DNA from: Dorea longicatena | GTDB lineage: Bacteria; Bacillota; Clostridia; Lachnospirales; Lachnospiraceae | Length of the DNA stretch: 64,000 nt | Direction of reading: 5' to 3' | Assembly: GCF_025150085.1 (NCBI RefSeq) | Contig: NZ_CP102280.1 | Coordinates: forward strand, 325,001 to 389,000 | Shown here: positions 45,018 through 53,361 of the stretch, in pieces | Layout of the letters: the number at the start of each line of letters is the position of its first letter | Numbering within the stretch: position 1 is the stretch's first letter | The notes under the pieces: model-generated | Told to the model about the DNA's origin: nothing | The model's input: only the letters and a program-made list of their open reading frames with translations | Database searches by the model: none | Program-made: the position numbers and the translations under genes

Positions 45018-46404
45018 ATAATTTCCCTTCCGGAATCTTACTAATAATTGTCTTATAAATTTTGATCAAAAATGCCGTAGACACAATAAATGATATCACT
45101 TCCGCAATCGGGAAAGCCCACCACACTATATGTAAGCCACCAATCTTAGACAAGATATAAGCTGACGGGATCAGCACAACCAGCTGACGCATGATGGATA
45201 CGATCATACTGAATACTGCTTTGCCAAGTGCCTGGAATACGGTACCGGCAATGATGCAGAACCATGCGATCAGATAATGGATACCGATGATACGAAGTGC
45301 CGGAACACCGATTTTCAGCATGGCGTCAGACGCATTGAACATTCCAAGTAATACCTGTGGGATACCTTCAAAGCAGAGGAATCCAATGAAAGTAAGGCAG
45401 AATGCAGTCGTCAGACTGATCCGGATCGTCTTGATCATACGATTTCTCTGCTGTGCACCATAGTTGTAAGCAATGATCGGCGTGATACCATTGTTCAGAC
45501 CGAATACCGGCATGAAGAAGAAACTCTGAAGCTTGAAGTATACACCGAATACAGCAGTTGCAGTTGAAGAAAATTCAATCAGAATGCGGTTCATCGAATA
45601 AGTCATGATCGATCCGATAGACTGCATAATAATAGATGGAATACCTACTGCATAAATGTGTCCGATCAGACGGATATCCGGTCGGAAGCCTTTGCAACTT
45701 AATGATACGTCATGGTTATATTTGTGATTACAGGTTCCGGCAACGATTCCGGCAACACATTGTCCGATAACGGTCGCAACGGCGGCTCCGGTAACACCCA
45801 TCTTCGGAAATCCCAGAAGACCGAAGATCATGATCGGGTCCAGGATAATGTTTGTAATCGCACCACATAACTGAGAAGTCATACTGAAGATAGTTCTTCC
45901 GGTAGAAGTCAGTAACCGTTCAAAGAAGATCTGTGTGAACAGACCAAAGGAAAAGATCATAACCGTACTCAGGTAATCAATTCCAAGTTCCATGATCTCG
46001 ACATCTGCGTTTCCAATCTGACTTGCATAGAAAGGTCTTACGATCGTAAAGCCGAGGATTAAAAATACAATGTAACTGATGGCATAGATAAATGCCGCAT
46101 TATCAGCAATTTTATTCGCCTTTTTAAAGTTATGTTCTCCCAGTGATTTTGACAGGAGGGCATTCATACCGACGCCGGTACCGGTAGCTACCGCGATCAG
46201 AAGTGTCTGAAGCGGGAAGGCTAACGATACAGCAGTCAGTGCATTTTCTGATAATTTTGCTACGAAGATACTGTCAACGATGTTATAAAGCGCCTGTACC
46301 AGCATAGAAACCATCATTGGCAGTGACATATTGAATACTAATTTTCCGACGGGCATTGTTCCCATCTTATTTTCTGCTGCAGGAGCAGATCCACGTTCAC
46401 TCAT
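45016..46404 (-). CDS. MATE-family efflux transporter
   Basis: A 462-residue multidrug and toxic compound exporter with twelve membrane segments. Conserved blocks include MSLPMMVSMLVQALYNIVDSIFVA in the first helix, and a matching second-half repeat IPSIIMQSIGSIMTYSMN. It exports cationic compounds by Na+ or H+ antiport. I chose the second ATG (46404), ten bases from GGAGG; the ATG at 46413 is too close to that site. Convergent with the EamA gene. Confidence 0.92.
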   Translation of the reverse strand: MSERGSAPAAENKMGTMPVGKLVFNMSLPMMVSMLVQALYNIVDSIFVAKLSENALTAVSLAFPLQTLLIAVATGTGVGMNALLSKSLGEHNFKKANKIADNAAFIYAISYIVFLILGFTIVRPFYASQIGNADVEIMELGIDYLSTVMIFSFGLFTQIFFERLLTSTGRTIFSMTSQLCGAITNIILDPIMIFGLLGFPKMGVTGAAVATVIGQCVAGIVAGTCNHKYNHDVSLSCKGFRPDIRLIGHIYAVGIPSIIMQSIGSIMTYSMNRILIEFSSTATAVFGVYFKLQSFFFMPVFGLNNGITPIIAYNYGAQQRNRMIKTIRISLTTAFCLTFIGFLCFEGIPQVLLGMFNASDAMLKIGVPALRIIGIHYLIAWFCIIAGTVFQALGKAVFSMIVSIMRQLVVLIPSAYILSKIGGLHIVWWAFPIAEVISFIVSTAFLIKIYKTIISKIPEGKL

Positions 46405-46569
46405 AGTTCTCATTCCTCCACAGAGACGCCTGGGAATCAGGACGTCTATTCATATATTTTTTCACTCTTTTTCATTAGGTACAATGATATATGATAGCAT
46501 GAATGTAGGGATGATTCAATAAATAATGTAAAATTGTTTCATATCAAACTTTAATGAGTAGTTAGTGTT

Positions 46570-47505
46570 CTACATATGGAAATATTCTTTCATCTGATCC
46601 AGGATGATCTGCATCAGTCTGGTACGTGCTTCTACGCTTGCCCAAGCAATATGCGGCGTAATGAAAAGCCGGCGGCTGTCCTGGATCTTGATAAGCGGAT
46701 TTTTCTCACTCATTGGTTCGGCAGATAAGACATCCAGACCTGCGGCAGCAATTTCGCCATTTACAAGTGCGTCGTAGAGATCCTGTTCAACAACGATCGG
46801 ACCACGGCCGAGATTCAGGAAGATACAGGTTTCTTTCATCTTTGCAAATGCGCATTTATCCAGAAGATTTTCGGTGTGTTCATTCAATGGTGCATGGACA
46901 GAGATAATATCCGAAGTGGTAAGCAAGGTATCGAAATCAACCTGCGTATATCCATCCTGTGCAGGGCGTCCGGAGGCTGAATAATAGATGACATTTGCAC
47001 CAAATGCCCGGGCAATTTGGGCAACGCGGCGTCCGATCGCGCCAAGTCCGATGATTCCCCACGTCTTGCCATTGATCTCTGAAAAATGTTCTGCAAAGTG
47101 AGTAAAAGAAGTATCGTTAATATAATTTCCATCTTTTACATAATCATCGTAATAGCGCAGCTTTTCAAGCAGATAGAAAAGCATGGCAAATGTATGCTGA
47201 GTAACTGTTTCTGTGGAATAACCGGCAACGTTTCTCCAGGCAATTTTGTGGGAATCCAGATAGTCTTTATCCAGATTGTTGGTTCCGGTTGCAGTAACAC
47301 AGACCAGTTTCAGATTCTTTGCTGTTCCGACCGTATTTTCATTGATCGGAACTTTGTTAATGATAAGAACATCTGCGTCTTTCACGCGTTCCGGAGCTTC
47401 TTCCGGAGTGGTAAAGTTATATTTGGTAACTTCACCAAGTGAATCAAATCCGGACAGGTCAATATCGTCCCCGATTGTTTTGGCATCTAAAAATACAATT
47501 TTCAT
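46570..47505 (-). CDS. D-isomer specific 2-hydroxyacid dehydrogenase
   Basis: A 311-residue NAD-dependent dehydrogenase. NAD-binding GLGAIGRRVAQIARAFG (about 148-164), catalytic Arg in LNLGRGPIV, Glu in the A-E-P region and His in TPHIAWAS (about 285). Sequence resembles hydroxypyruvate/glycerate or phenyllactate-type dehydrogenases. AAAGGACGGACATTTT precedes the start. Shortly downstream of the Ca/Na antiporter gene on the same strand (30-base gap), so possibly co-transcribed. Confidence 0.9.
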   Translation of the reverse strand: MKIVFLDAKTIGDDIDLSGFDSLGEVTKYNFTTPEEAPERVKDADVLIINKVPINENTVGTAKNLKLVCVTATGTNNLDKDYLDSHKIAWRNVAGYSTETVTQHTFAMLFYLLEKLRYYDDYVKDGNYINDTSFTHFAEHFSEINGKTWGIIGLGAIGRRVAQIARAFGANVIYYSASGRPAQDGYTQVDFDTLLTTSDIISVHAPLNEHTENLLDKCAFAKMKETCIFLNLGRGPIVVEQDLYDALVNGEIAAAGLDVLSAEPMSEKNPLIKIQDSRRLFITPHIAWASVEARTRLMQIILDQMKEYFHM

Positions 47506-47535
47506 AAAATGTCCGTCCTTTCATAATTACAAATA

Positions 47536-48540
47536 TTAACGCATGCAGATATATACCATATAAGCGGCATATAATACCAGCATGATAATTCCTTCTTTAC
47601 GGTTGATTTCCTTCGAAGTCCATGCAAAGACGAGAGTGATTGCACTGATTATGATAAGGAAAGCAATGTCGATTATATTTTCCAGAGCGAATCCCACCGG
47701 ACTGATTGCTGCCGCGACACCGAGTACAAAAAGGATATTGAAGATATTAGAGCCGATGACATTACCAAGTGCCATATCGACTTCGTCCTTTCTGGCGGCA
47801 ACGATGGAGGTGACAAGCTCCGGAAGACTGGTTCCCATGGCAATGATCGTAAGTCCAATCAGTGTCTGGCTAAGTCCCAGACTGGATGCAATTGTGGATG
47901 CCCCGTCAACGACGAAATCACCGCCATATTTGATCGCAATCATACCGCCCAGTATGAAAATGAGACATTTCCATAACGGAAGGAGGTTGATATGGGAGGC
48001 AACCTGCTCGATTTCTTCTTCGGAAAGTGAGCTTCTCACTTTTTGTGCAGAAGAAGAATCCGCAGAAGTTATATTGTGACGTGCTCTTTTGGCAGAGCGG
48101 ATCATCCAGAGCAGATATCCGGCAAATATAATAAGGAAGATAATTCCGTCTATCCGTCCGAGTGTCATGCCAAGATATCCAAGCAAAAGCAAAAGTCCCG
48201 CACAGAAGATAGATAACGGGAATTCTTTCTGTAAAGTACTTTTCTGTACAGCAAGCGGAACGAATAAAGAACAGACACCGCAGACTACTAACAGGTTAAA
48301 AATGTTGGATCCGACAGCATTACTGATAGCGAGGGAATTATTGCCGGTGAGGGAGGCAGTCACGCTGACGGCGCATTCTGGAAGACTGGTTCCCATGGCT
48401 ACGATGGTCATCCCGATGATCATAGAAGGAATCCGGAGACGTTTTGCTACAGCAGAACTTCCCTCTACAAAAAAATCTGCACCCTTGATCAGCAGGACAA
48501 ATCCGATAATTAATATAGTGAATGATTTGAATAATAACAT
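47536..48540 (-). CDS. Calcium/sodium antiporter (CaCA, YrbG type)
   Basis: A 334-residue exchanger with two homologous five-helix halves. Each carries the alpha repeat: GMTIVAMGTSLPECAVSVTA (first half, about 43-62) and GLTIIAMGTSLPELVTSIVAA (second half, about 225-245), with N-A-V-G-S-N-I-F-N and N-V-I-G-S-N-I-F-N following. A hydrophilic loop (about 150-185) separates them. Imports Na+ or H+ while exporting Ca2+. Site AAAAGGAGATTCAT before the ATG. Confidence 0.92.
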   Translation of the reverse strand: MLLFKSFTILIIGFVLLIKGADFFVEGSSAVAKRLRIPSMIIGMTIVAMGTSLPECAVSVTASLTGNNSLAISNAVGSNIFNLLVVCGVCSLFVPLAVQKSTLQKEFPLSIFCAGLLLLLGYLGMTLGRIDGIIFLIIFAGYLLWMIRSAKRARHNITSADSSSAQKVRSSLSEEEIEQVASHINLLPLWKCLIFILGGMIAIKYGGDFVVDGASTIASSLGLSQTLIGLTIIAMGTSLPELVTSIVAARKDEVDMALGNVIGSNIFNILFVLGVAAAISPVGFALENIIDIAFLIIISAITLVFAWTSKEINRKEGIIMLVLYAAYMVYICMR

Positions 48541-48661
48541 ATGAATCTCCTTTTCTTATATAGACAATAATATAGAGGAAATAAGTGCCAGTGTCAATGT
48601 ATGCAATTTATTCTTCCCAAACTCGCAGAATTACTGTATATTTATAGAGAAAAATAAAAGT

Positions 48662-49260
48662 ATGTTAAGTATGATCATTGATAACATCAGCTCATTTATG
48701 TACAGTAAACTGTTAGTTATCATATTAATCGGAGCTGGTGTGTATTTTACAATCCGGACGAGCTTCCCGCAGGTGCGTCTGTTTCACAGTGCCTGTAAAG
48801 CAGTAATGGAGAAACCGGATGATGAAGATGTAGTCTCTTCTTTTCAGGCACTTATGGTCTCCACTGCATCAAGAGTTGGTACGGGAAATATTGTAGGTGT
48901 ATCTTCCGCAATCTGTATCGGTGTTTATTGACACATTATTATTGTGTACGGCAACCGCAATGATGTGTATGTCATCCGGAGTTGCCCCGTCAGAAGCACT
49001 TCAGGGAGCACCATGGGTACAGGCCGCACTTCAGGAATCGCTTGGAACATTCGGGCCGGTATTCATCACCGTGTCTATGGTATTATTTGCATTTACGACA
49101 CTGCTTGGTAACTGCTTTTACTGTGACAACCTGTTGACATTCTGTCTAATACGACAATGAAGGCATTGAAAGATTATGAAAGACAGCTTAAAATGGGAAT
49201 GAATCCGGTGTTCAAGAGTAAGGATATCGGAATGAAAGAGAAGCTTGACTGCTGGAAGTA
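48662..49260 (+). pseudogene. Collapsed AGCS-family amino acid:sodium symporter
   Basis: Three pieces of an alanine/glycine:cation symporter survive in order. Residues 1-87 (ending ASRVGTGNIVGVSSAICIG, to about 48925), a piece in another frame (FIDTLLLCTATAMM through CFYCDNLLTF, about 48917-49145), and the extreme C-terminus (TTMKALKDYERQLKMG, about 49149-49260). About 190 residues are missing between the first two pieces and the region near the last junction is also deleted. An intact protein would be about 450 residues. Confidence 0.85.
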
Positions 49261-49295
49261 GCGAAAGTAGTAAGAAATATAAGGTGGTGAGTGAT

Positions 49296-49565
49296 ATGTA
49301 TTATGTACCGGACGGGACAAAGGAATGCGGATATTATGAATGCAGGAAATGCGGAAACCGTTTCCTGTCATTACAAACGATGAAGTATATTCCATGCCCG
49401 GACTGCGAACAGGAGATAGATTACGAGATCGGACCGGACGAGTCATTAGAAGATGTGCTGGATACAGCGGAGCTCCTTCAGAAGATTGAAGGCGAGGAAG
49501 AGGTTGAAAAGATGGATGCGCTTTTGAGTCTTGCAATTACTGGTGGGGATTGTAATTGGATTTGA
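49296..49565 (+). CDS. Small protein with zinc-ribbon-like cysteines
   Basis: An 89-residue protein with C12 and two C-x2-C pairs (ECRKCG near 16-21; PCPDCEQ near 34-39), a likely zinc ribbon, followed by an acidic helical tail. ATG 49296 is eight bases after AAGGTGG; a GTG at 49287 is an alternative. It lies between two transporter pseudogenes but is itself intact. Function unknown. Confidence 0.65.
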   Translation: MYYVPDGTKECGYYECRKCGNRFLSLQTMKYIPCPDCEQEIDYEIGPDESLEDVLDTAELLQKIEGEEEVEKMDALLSLAITGGDCNWI

Positions 49566-49592
49566 TTTGCGCTTTAATTCTTAAAAATTAAT

Positions 49593-50288
49593 CTATGCAG
49601 ATTCTTTCTGTGCTTTAAAGTAAGCTTTCAGCGAATTGATGACAATAATAAGGCCAAGTGCCATCAGAAGAATTGCAATGATAAGCTGTAAGCCTTCTAC
49701 CCGGAATGTGGCAGATCCGGCTGCGTAAGCTTTGACAAGTCCGATGGTTCTTTCTACCAGTGCGGACAGTAACTGGTTGGCAGATCCGAACAGTGGCCAG
49801 ATATTGGCATATCCGATACGTGCAACGGCGTCCAGACTGGTAAGTGCCAGTGCAGATACACACATGGTCATAAAGCACTGTGCGATGTAAACCGGGATAC
49901 CGAACATTTCAAAGAATCCGGCAACGCCGCTTGAGAATACCTGGAATGGTGTTCCTGCGGCCGGTGTTCCGTCAGCAGCGGCTGCAGCACCTGCGACGCA
50001 AAGTGCAAGTACGGCCAGAAGACTTTCCAGAACCATGGCTCCGTAACCAACTTTTAACATATCTTTTTCATTCGATACAGTCTTAGATGAAGTACCGGAA
50101 GATTCATAGCCGGATGTGCGACAAGAAGTCCAAGTGCGGTACCGGCGATCATTCCGATGAACATATAAATTGTCATTGTATCACGAGGCTGTTTGATCAG
50201 CCAGATTGGAAGTACTGCTGCAAAGAAGATGTAAACAAATGTAACATAAGTCCATGCATTTTGAGGAATTTCTGCAGGTTTTAAATAT
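49593..50288 (-). pseudogene. Collapsed CstA-family transporter
   Basis: Fragments collinear with the intact CstA at 25847: AWTYVTFVYIFFAAVLPIW through LVAHPAMN (about 50280-50110), then, after a frameshifting deletion, SSGTSSKTVSNEKDM and the following helices, then TSLDAVARIG fused directly to YANIWPLFGSANQLLSAL (about 110 bases lost) and a shortened C-terminus. The N-terminal 250 residues are absent. At least three deletions; no functional product. Confidence 0.88.
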
Positions 50289-50293
50289 AATAA

Positions 50294-50311
50294 CAGAGTG
50301 CACTCTGTTTT
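50294..50311. repeat. Perfect 18-bp palindrome
   Basis: AACAGAGTGCACTCTGTT followed by TTTGCGAAAT, directly at the broken 5' edge of the CstA remnant. The flank GAGTGC...CTCTGTTTTTGCG resembles 14321-14338 next to the istB remnant, suggesting a shared mobile-element end. Confidence 0.55.
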
Positions 50312-50400
50312 TGCGAAATCACAAGAAGAAATGAGCTTATATTCTACGGGTAGCGGTATCCTGGAAACAGAAATAGTCCGGATGGCAGACGGTTCATGTA

Positions 50401-51183
50401 TTAAATAATGCTTTTCTTTAAAATATCCACGGTATGTGATCCGGCGCCCACAAGCTCCGGCCGTTCACACACCGAAAGATGATACCGGATAAAAGTCTCG
50501 AATGTCTCCTCATCCATCGCATTCAGCACCGGACGCATATAATCCGAAGGTCCGTCGGCAGAGATGACCTTGATTCGTTCCAGACCGGCAGCTTTATTAT
50601 AAGCATCCATATCTTCCAGGCGGACATAATCATAAAGGTCTTCAGGTTTGGGTTGTACACGGAAGTTGTCGTCAATCTTTCCGTTCTCGATACATTCTAA
50701 GATATGATTCTGTTTGAATCCATAGGTCAGCACGCTGTACTCATTCATGCAATAAGCAACAAGAATTACACCATCATCTTTCAATACACGTCTGGCTTCG
50801 GTCAGTGCTTTGACTTTATCTTCCATAGAATATAGATGATACATTGGACCAAAGACCAGAACTAAATCAAATTCCTTATCCGGAAAGCGGGAAAGTTTCA
50901 TTGCATTTCCCTGATAGGCTTTTACAGAACTGTTTTTCTTTTTTAAGATCCCAAGATTATATTTAACCAGTTCAACAGCGGTAACATCGTAACCTTCTTC
51001 GGCAAGGGCTACACTGTAACGGCCGGTACCGGCACCTACATCCAGAATTTTTGCTGATTTATCTTCCGGAAGATATTCATGTATATATTTCATAGAAGTG
51101 GTAAATTCTACTTGTCCATGTCGGCTTCCAAGGCGTTTTTCTTCGTTAAATTTATTATAATATTTCTCAAGTTCAGTCATCAT
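50401..51183 (-). CDS. Class I SAM-dependent methyltransferase
   Basis: A 260-residue Rossmann-fold methyltransferase: motif I ILDVGAGTGRYSVALAEEGYDV (about 45-66), acidic motif II VELV, and motif post-I FDLVLVFGPMYHLYS (about 108). SAM-binding but substrate not evident; similar proteins methylate small molecules or ubiquinone-like compounds. The ATG pair at 51183/51180 follows AAGGAGAATCTTTCAC. Confidence 0.87.
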   Translation of the reverse strand: MMTELEKYYNKFNEEKRLGSRHGQVEFTTSMKYIHEYLPEDKSAKILDVGAGTGRYSVALAEEGYDVTAVELVKYNLGILKKKNSSVKAYQGNAMKLSRFPDKEFDLVLVFGPMYHLYSMEDKVKALTEARRVLKDDGVILVAYCMNEYSVLTYGFKQNHILECIENGKIDDNFRVQPKPEDLYDYVRLEDMDAYNKAAGLERIKVISADGPSDYMRPVLNAMDEETFETFIRYHLSVCERPELVGAGSHTVDILKKSII

Positions 51184-51354
51184 AGTGAAAGATTCTCCTT
51201 ACATCAAAATAAATATCTGCTCATACTTTATCCACTTTAACATAAAGTCCGGGCTTATGTGCATAAAATATTTATGGAATTGAGAAAATTTATTTCATTC
51301 TGTATAATGAGATAACAATAAGATCCAGATGATAATAAAAAAGAGGAAATGATC

Positions 51355-52218
51355 ATGAACAATACAGAAAGCATAAATGAAAAAATAATACAGAATATGA
51401 TAGAAATTACGGATTTTGACGCTCCGGAACTAGATGTATATGCAAGACTTACAGAAGCACAGCTCTTGAACAAGGATCATCCGGAGGATGGACTGTTTAT
51501 TGCAGAAAGTCCGAAAGTTATTAGCCGGGCATTGGATGGAGGATATGAGCTTGTGTCTGTTCTGGTGGAAAAAAAGCAGGTTTTGGAAGATGCGGAAACG
51601 ATAGCTGTACTTGGAAAATGTGGCAATGTACCGGTATATACGGCAGAATTTGAAGTACTTACGAAACTTACGGGATTTAAACTGACCAGGGGAATGCTAT
51701 GTGCGATGAAAAGAAGGAGGTTGCCTGGCCTGCAGGAAATCTGTAGCGGATGTGACAGAATAGCAGTATTGGAGAATGTAATGAATCCTACAAATGTAGG
51801 AGCGATTTTCCGCTCTGCGGCAGCACTTCACATGGACGCGGTGATTCTGACAGGGGGATGCAGTAATCCACTTTACAGGCGGGCAAGCCGTGTAAGTATG
51901 GGGACAGTATTCCAGATTCCGTGGACATTTGTGGATAACTCTGTAATCTGGCCGGAAGAAGGAATGAAGATATTGCGTGAATTGGGATTTAAGACGGCGG
52001 CGATGGCTTTGAAAGAAGATTCTGCAAGCATTGATGATCCGGAACTTATGAAAGAAGATAAGCTGGCAGTGATACTGGGAACAGAAGGAGACGGACTGGC
52101 GCCGGAGACAATTGCAGACTGCGATTATACGGTAATGATTCCAATGTCGCATGGTGTAGATTCGCTGAATGTCGCGGCCGCCAGTGCAGTAGCATTCTGG
52201 CAGTTGGGAAAGAGATAA
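51355..52218 (+). CDS. TrmH/SpoU-family RNA methyltransferase
   Basis: A 287-residue SPOUT methyltransferase. An N-terminal substrate-binding region (1-110) precedes the SPOUT knot: NVMNPTNVGAIFRSAAALHMD (about 137-157), RRASRVSMGTVFQIP, ILGTEGDGL (about 240) and the C-terminal IPMSHGVDSLNVAAASAVAFW. Probably 2'-O-methylates a rRNA or tRNA ribose. ATG 51355 chosen over 51349 because GAGGAA is too close to the latter. Not adjacent to ribosome or translation genes. Confidence 0.9.
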   Translation: MNNTESINEKIIQNMIEITDFDAPELDVYARLTEAQLLNKDHPEDGLFIAESPKVISRALDGGYELVSVLVEKKQVLEDAETIAVLGKCGNVPVYTAEFEVLTKLTGFKLTRGMLCAMKRRRLPGLQEICSGCDRIAVLENVMNPTNVGAIFRSAAALHMDAVILTGGCSNPLYRRASRVSMGTVFQIPWTFVDNSVIWPEEGMKILRELGFKTAAMALKEDSASIDDPELMKEDKLAVILGTEGDGLAPETIADCDYTVMIPMSHGVDSLNVAAASAVAFWQLGKR

Positions 52219-52341
52219 ATAGGACAGATAAAATATTAGATATGCTGCAGTTGAAGAATTGCTTATAAAAAGAATGTAAAATAAACAGACTTGTGTTATG
52301 ATAAAAAGCAAAAAGACAGAAAGTATAGGAGGAATCATAGA

Positions 52342-52947
52342 ATGTATATTACATGCCTGGATGTTGAAGGAGTATTAGTACCGGAAATATGGATCGCATT
52401 TGCCGAGGAAAGTGGAATCCCGGAATTAAAAAGAACGACAAGAGATGAACCGGATTACAATAAACTGATGAGATGGAGACTGGACATTTTAAAGGAACAC
52501 GGACTTGGAATCAAAGAGATTCAGGAGACGATCGCCAAGATTGACCCGCTTCCGGGAGCGAAAGAATTCTTAGACGAACTGCGCTCATTTAGTCAGGTAA
52601 TCCTGATCAGTGATACATTTACAGAGTTCGCACAGCCTTTAATGGAAAAGCTTGGAAGACCGACACTGTTCTGCAACAGCCTTGAGATTGCAGATAACGG
52701 TGAGATCACAGACTTTAAGATGCGTGTGGAAAATTCCAAACTCAGCACCGTAAAAGCACTGCAGTCCATTGGATTTGACACGATCGCAAGCGGTGATTCA
52801 TACAATGATCTGGGCATGATCCAGGCAGGAAAAGCAGGATTCTTATTCCGAACGACTGAGAAAATTAAGGAAGATTATCCGGAGATTCCGGCTTATGAGA
52901 CGTATGAGGAACTGCTGGGAGCAATCAAATCGGTAATTTCTATTTAG
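52342..52947 (+). CDS. thrH: Bifunctional phosphoserine phosphatase / homoserine phosphotransferase
   Basis: A 201-residue HAD enzyme. ThrH signature: CLDVEGVLVPEIW at the N-terminus (Asp nucleophile D7 in D-V-E-G), LISDTFTEFAQPL (motif II) and SGDSYNDLGMI (motif IV, about 154-164). ThrH transfers phosphate from phosphoserine to homoserine, linking serine and threonine synthesis. AGGAGGAATCATAGA precedes the ATG. Stands alone after the SpoU gene. Confidence 0.93.
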   Translation: MYITCLDVEGVLVPEIWIAFAEESGIPELKRTTRDEPDYNKLMRWRLDILKEHGLGIKEIQETIAKIDPLPGAKEFLDELRSFSQVILISDTFTEFAQPLMEKLGRPTLFCNSLEIADNGEITDFKMRVENSKLSTVKALQSIGFDTIASGDSYNDLGMIQAGKAGFLFRTTEKIKEDYPEIPAYETYEELLGAIKSVISI

Positions 52948-52949
52948 TT

Positions 52950-53212
52950 CATCATCGTGGCTTACTCCGGTCCATGAGAAAGACTTGGTATTATGTTTGT
53001 TGCTGGATGTCACGATGCAGAAGTTCTAAGGCAGTCCGCCTTCCCTAAGAACGAAAGGGTCTCCGCTCAAAACTCACCCCTACGGGGTTCAAACAGTTCG
53101 CTCCGTCCCTTTAACGGGAAGTCAAACTGCCTAAGAACTTCTACACATCGCGCCAAAATACGCATCAAACACAATACCAAGTCTTTCTCATGTCGTGATT
53201 GGCCAATGATAA
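52950..53212. repeat. Large imperfect palindromic element
   Basis: Outer arms CATGAGAAAGACTTGGTATT (52973) and AATACCAAGTCTTTCTCATG (ending 53192) are perfect reverse complements over 20 bases. The next segment (CGATGCAGAAGTTCTAAGGC on the left, GCCTAAGAACTTCTACACATCG on the right) pairs with few mismatches, and the inner part (53010-53130) pairs partly. The whole folds into one long hairpin. Open frames inside it on both strands are by-products of the repeat. Likely a non-autonomous element present in several copies in this genome; that needs the full genome to confirm. Confidence 0.7.
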
Positions 53213-53230
53213 TGAATTCAATAGAGGGAT

Positions 53231-53315
53231 TGTAACCGTTGTGTAGCCGGAAAGTTGTGGTGAAACCATTGATTTTCCGGCTTTTTCGTACACTTCCGGT
53301 ATCACAAAGGTTACG
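53231..53315. terminator. Nested inverted repeat with terminator
   Basis: Inner hairpin GCCGGAAA (53247) / TTTCCGGC with T5 is a terminator for thrH. It lies inside a wider inverted repeat, TAACCGTTGTG ... CCGGAA / TTCCGG ... CACAAAGGTTA (53231-53315). It sits between convergent thrH and sulP. Confidence 0.7.
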
Positions 53316-53361
53316 GTTCCTCTGTTTAATTATTTCGGTCGGTGACAGCCGCCATGATGCA

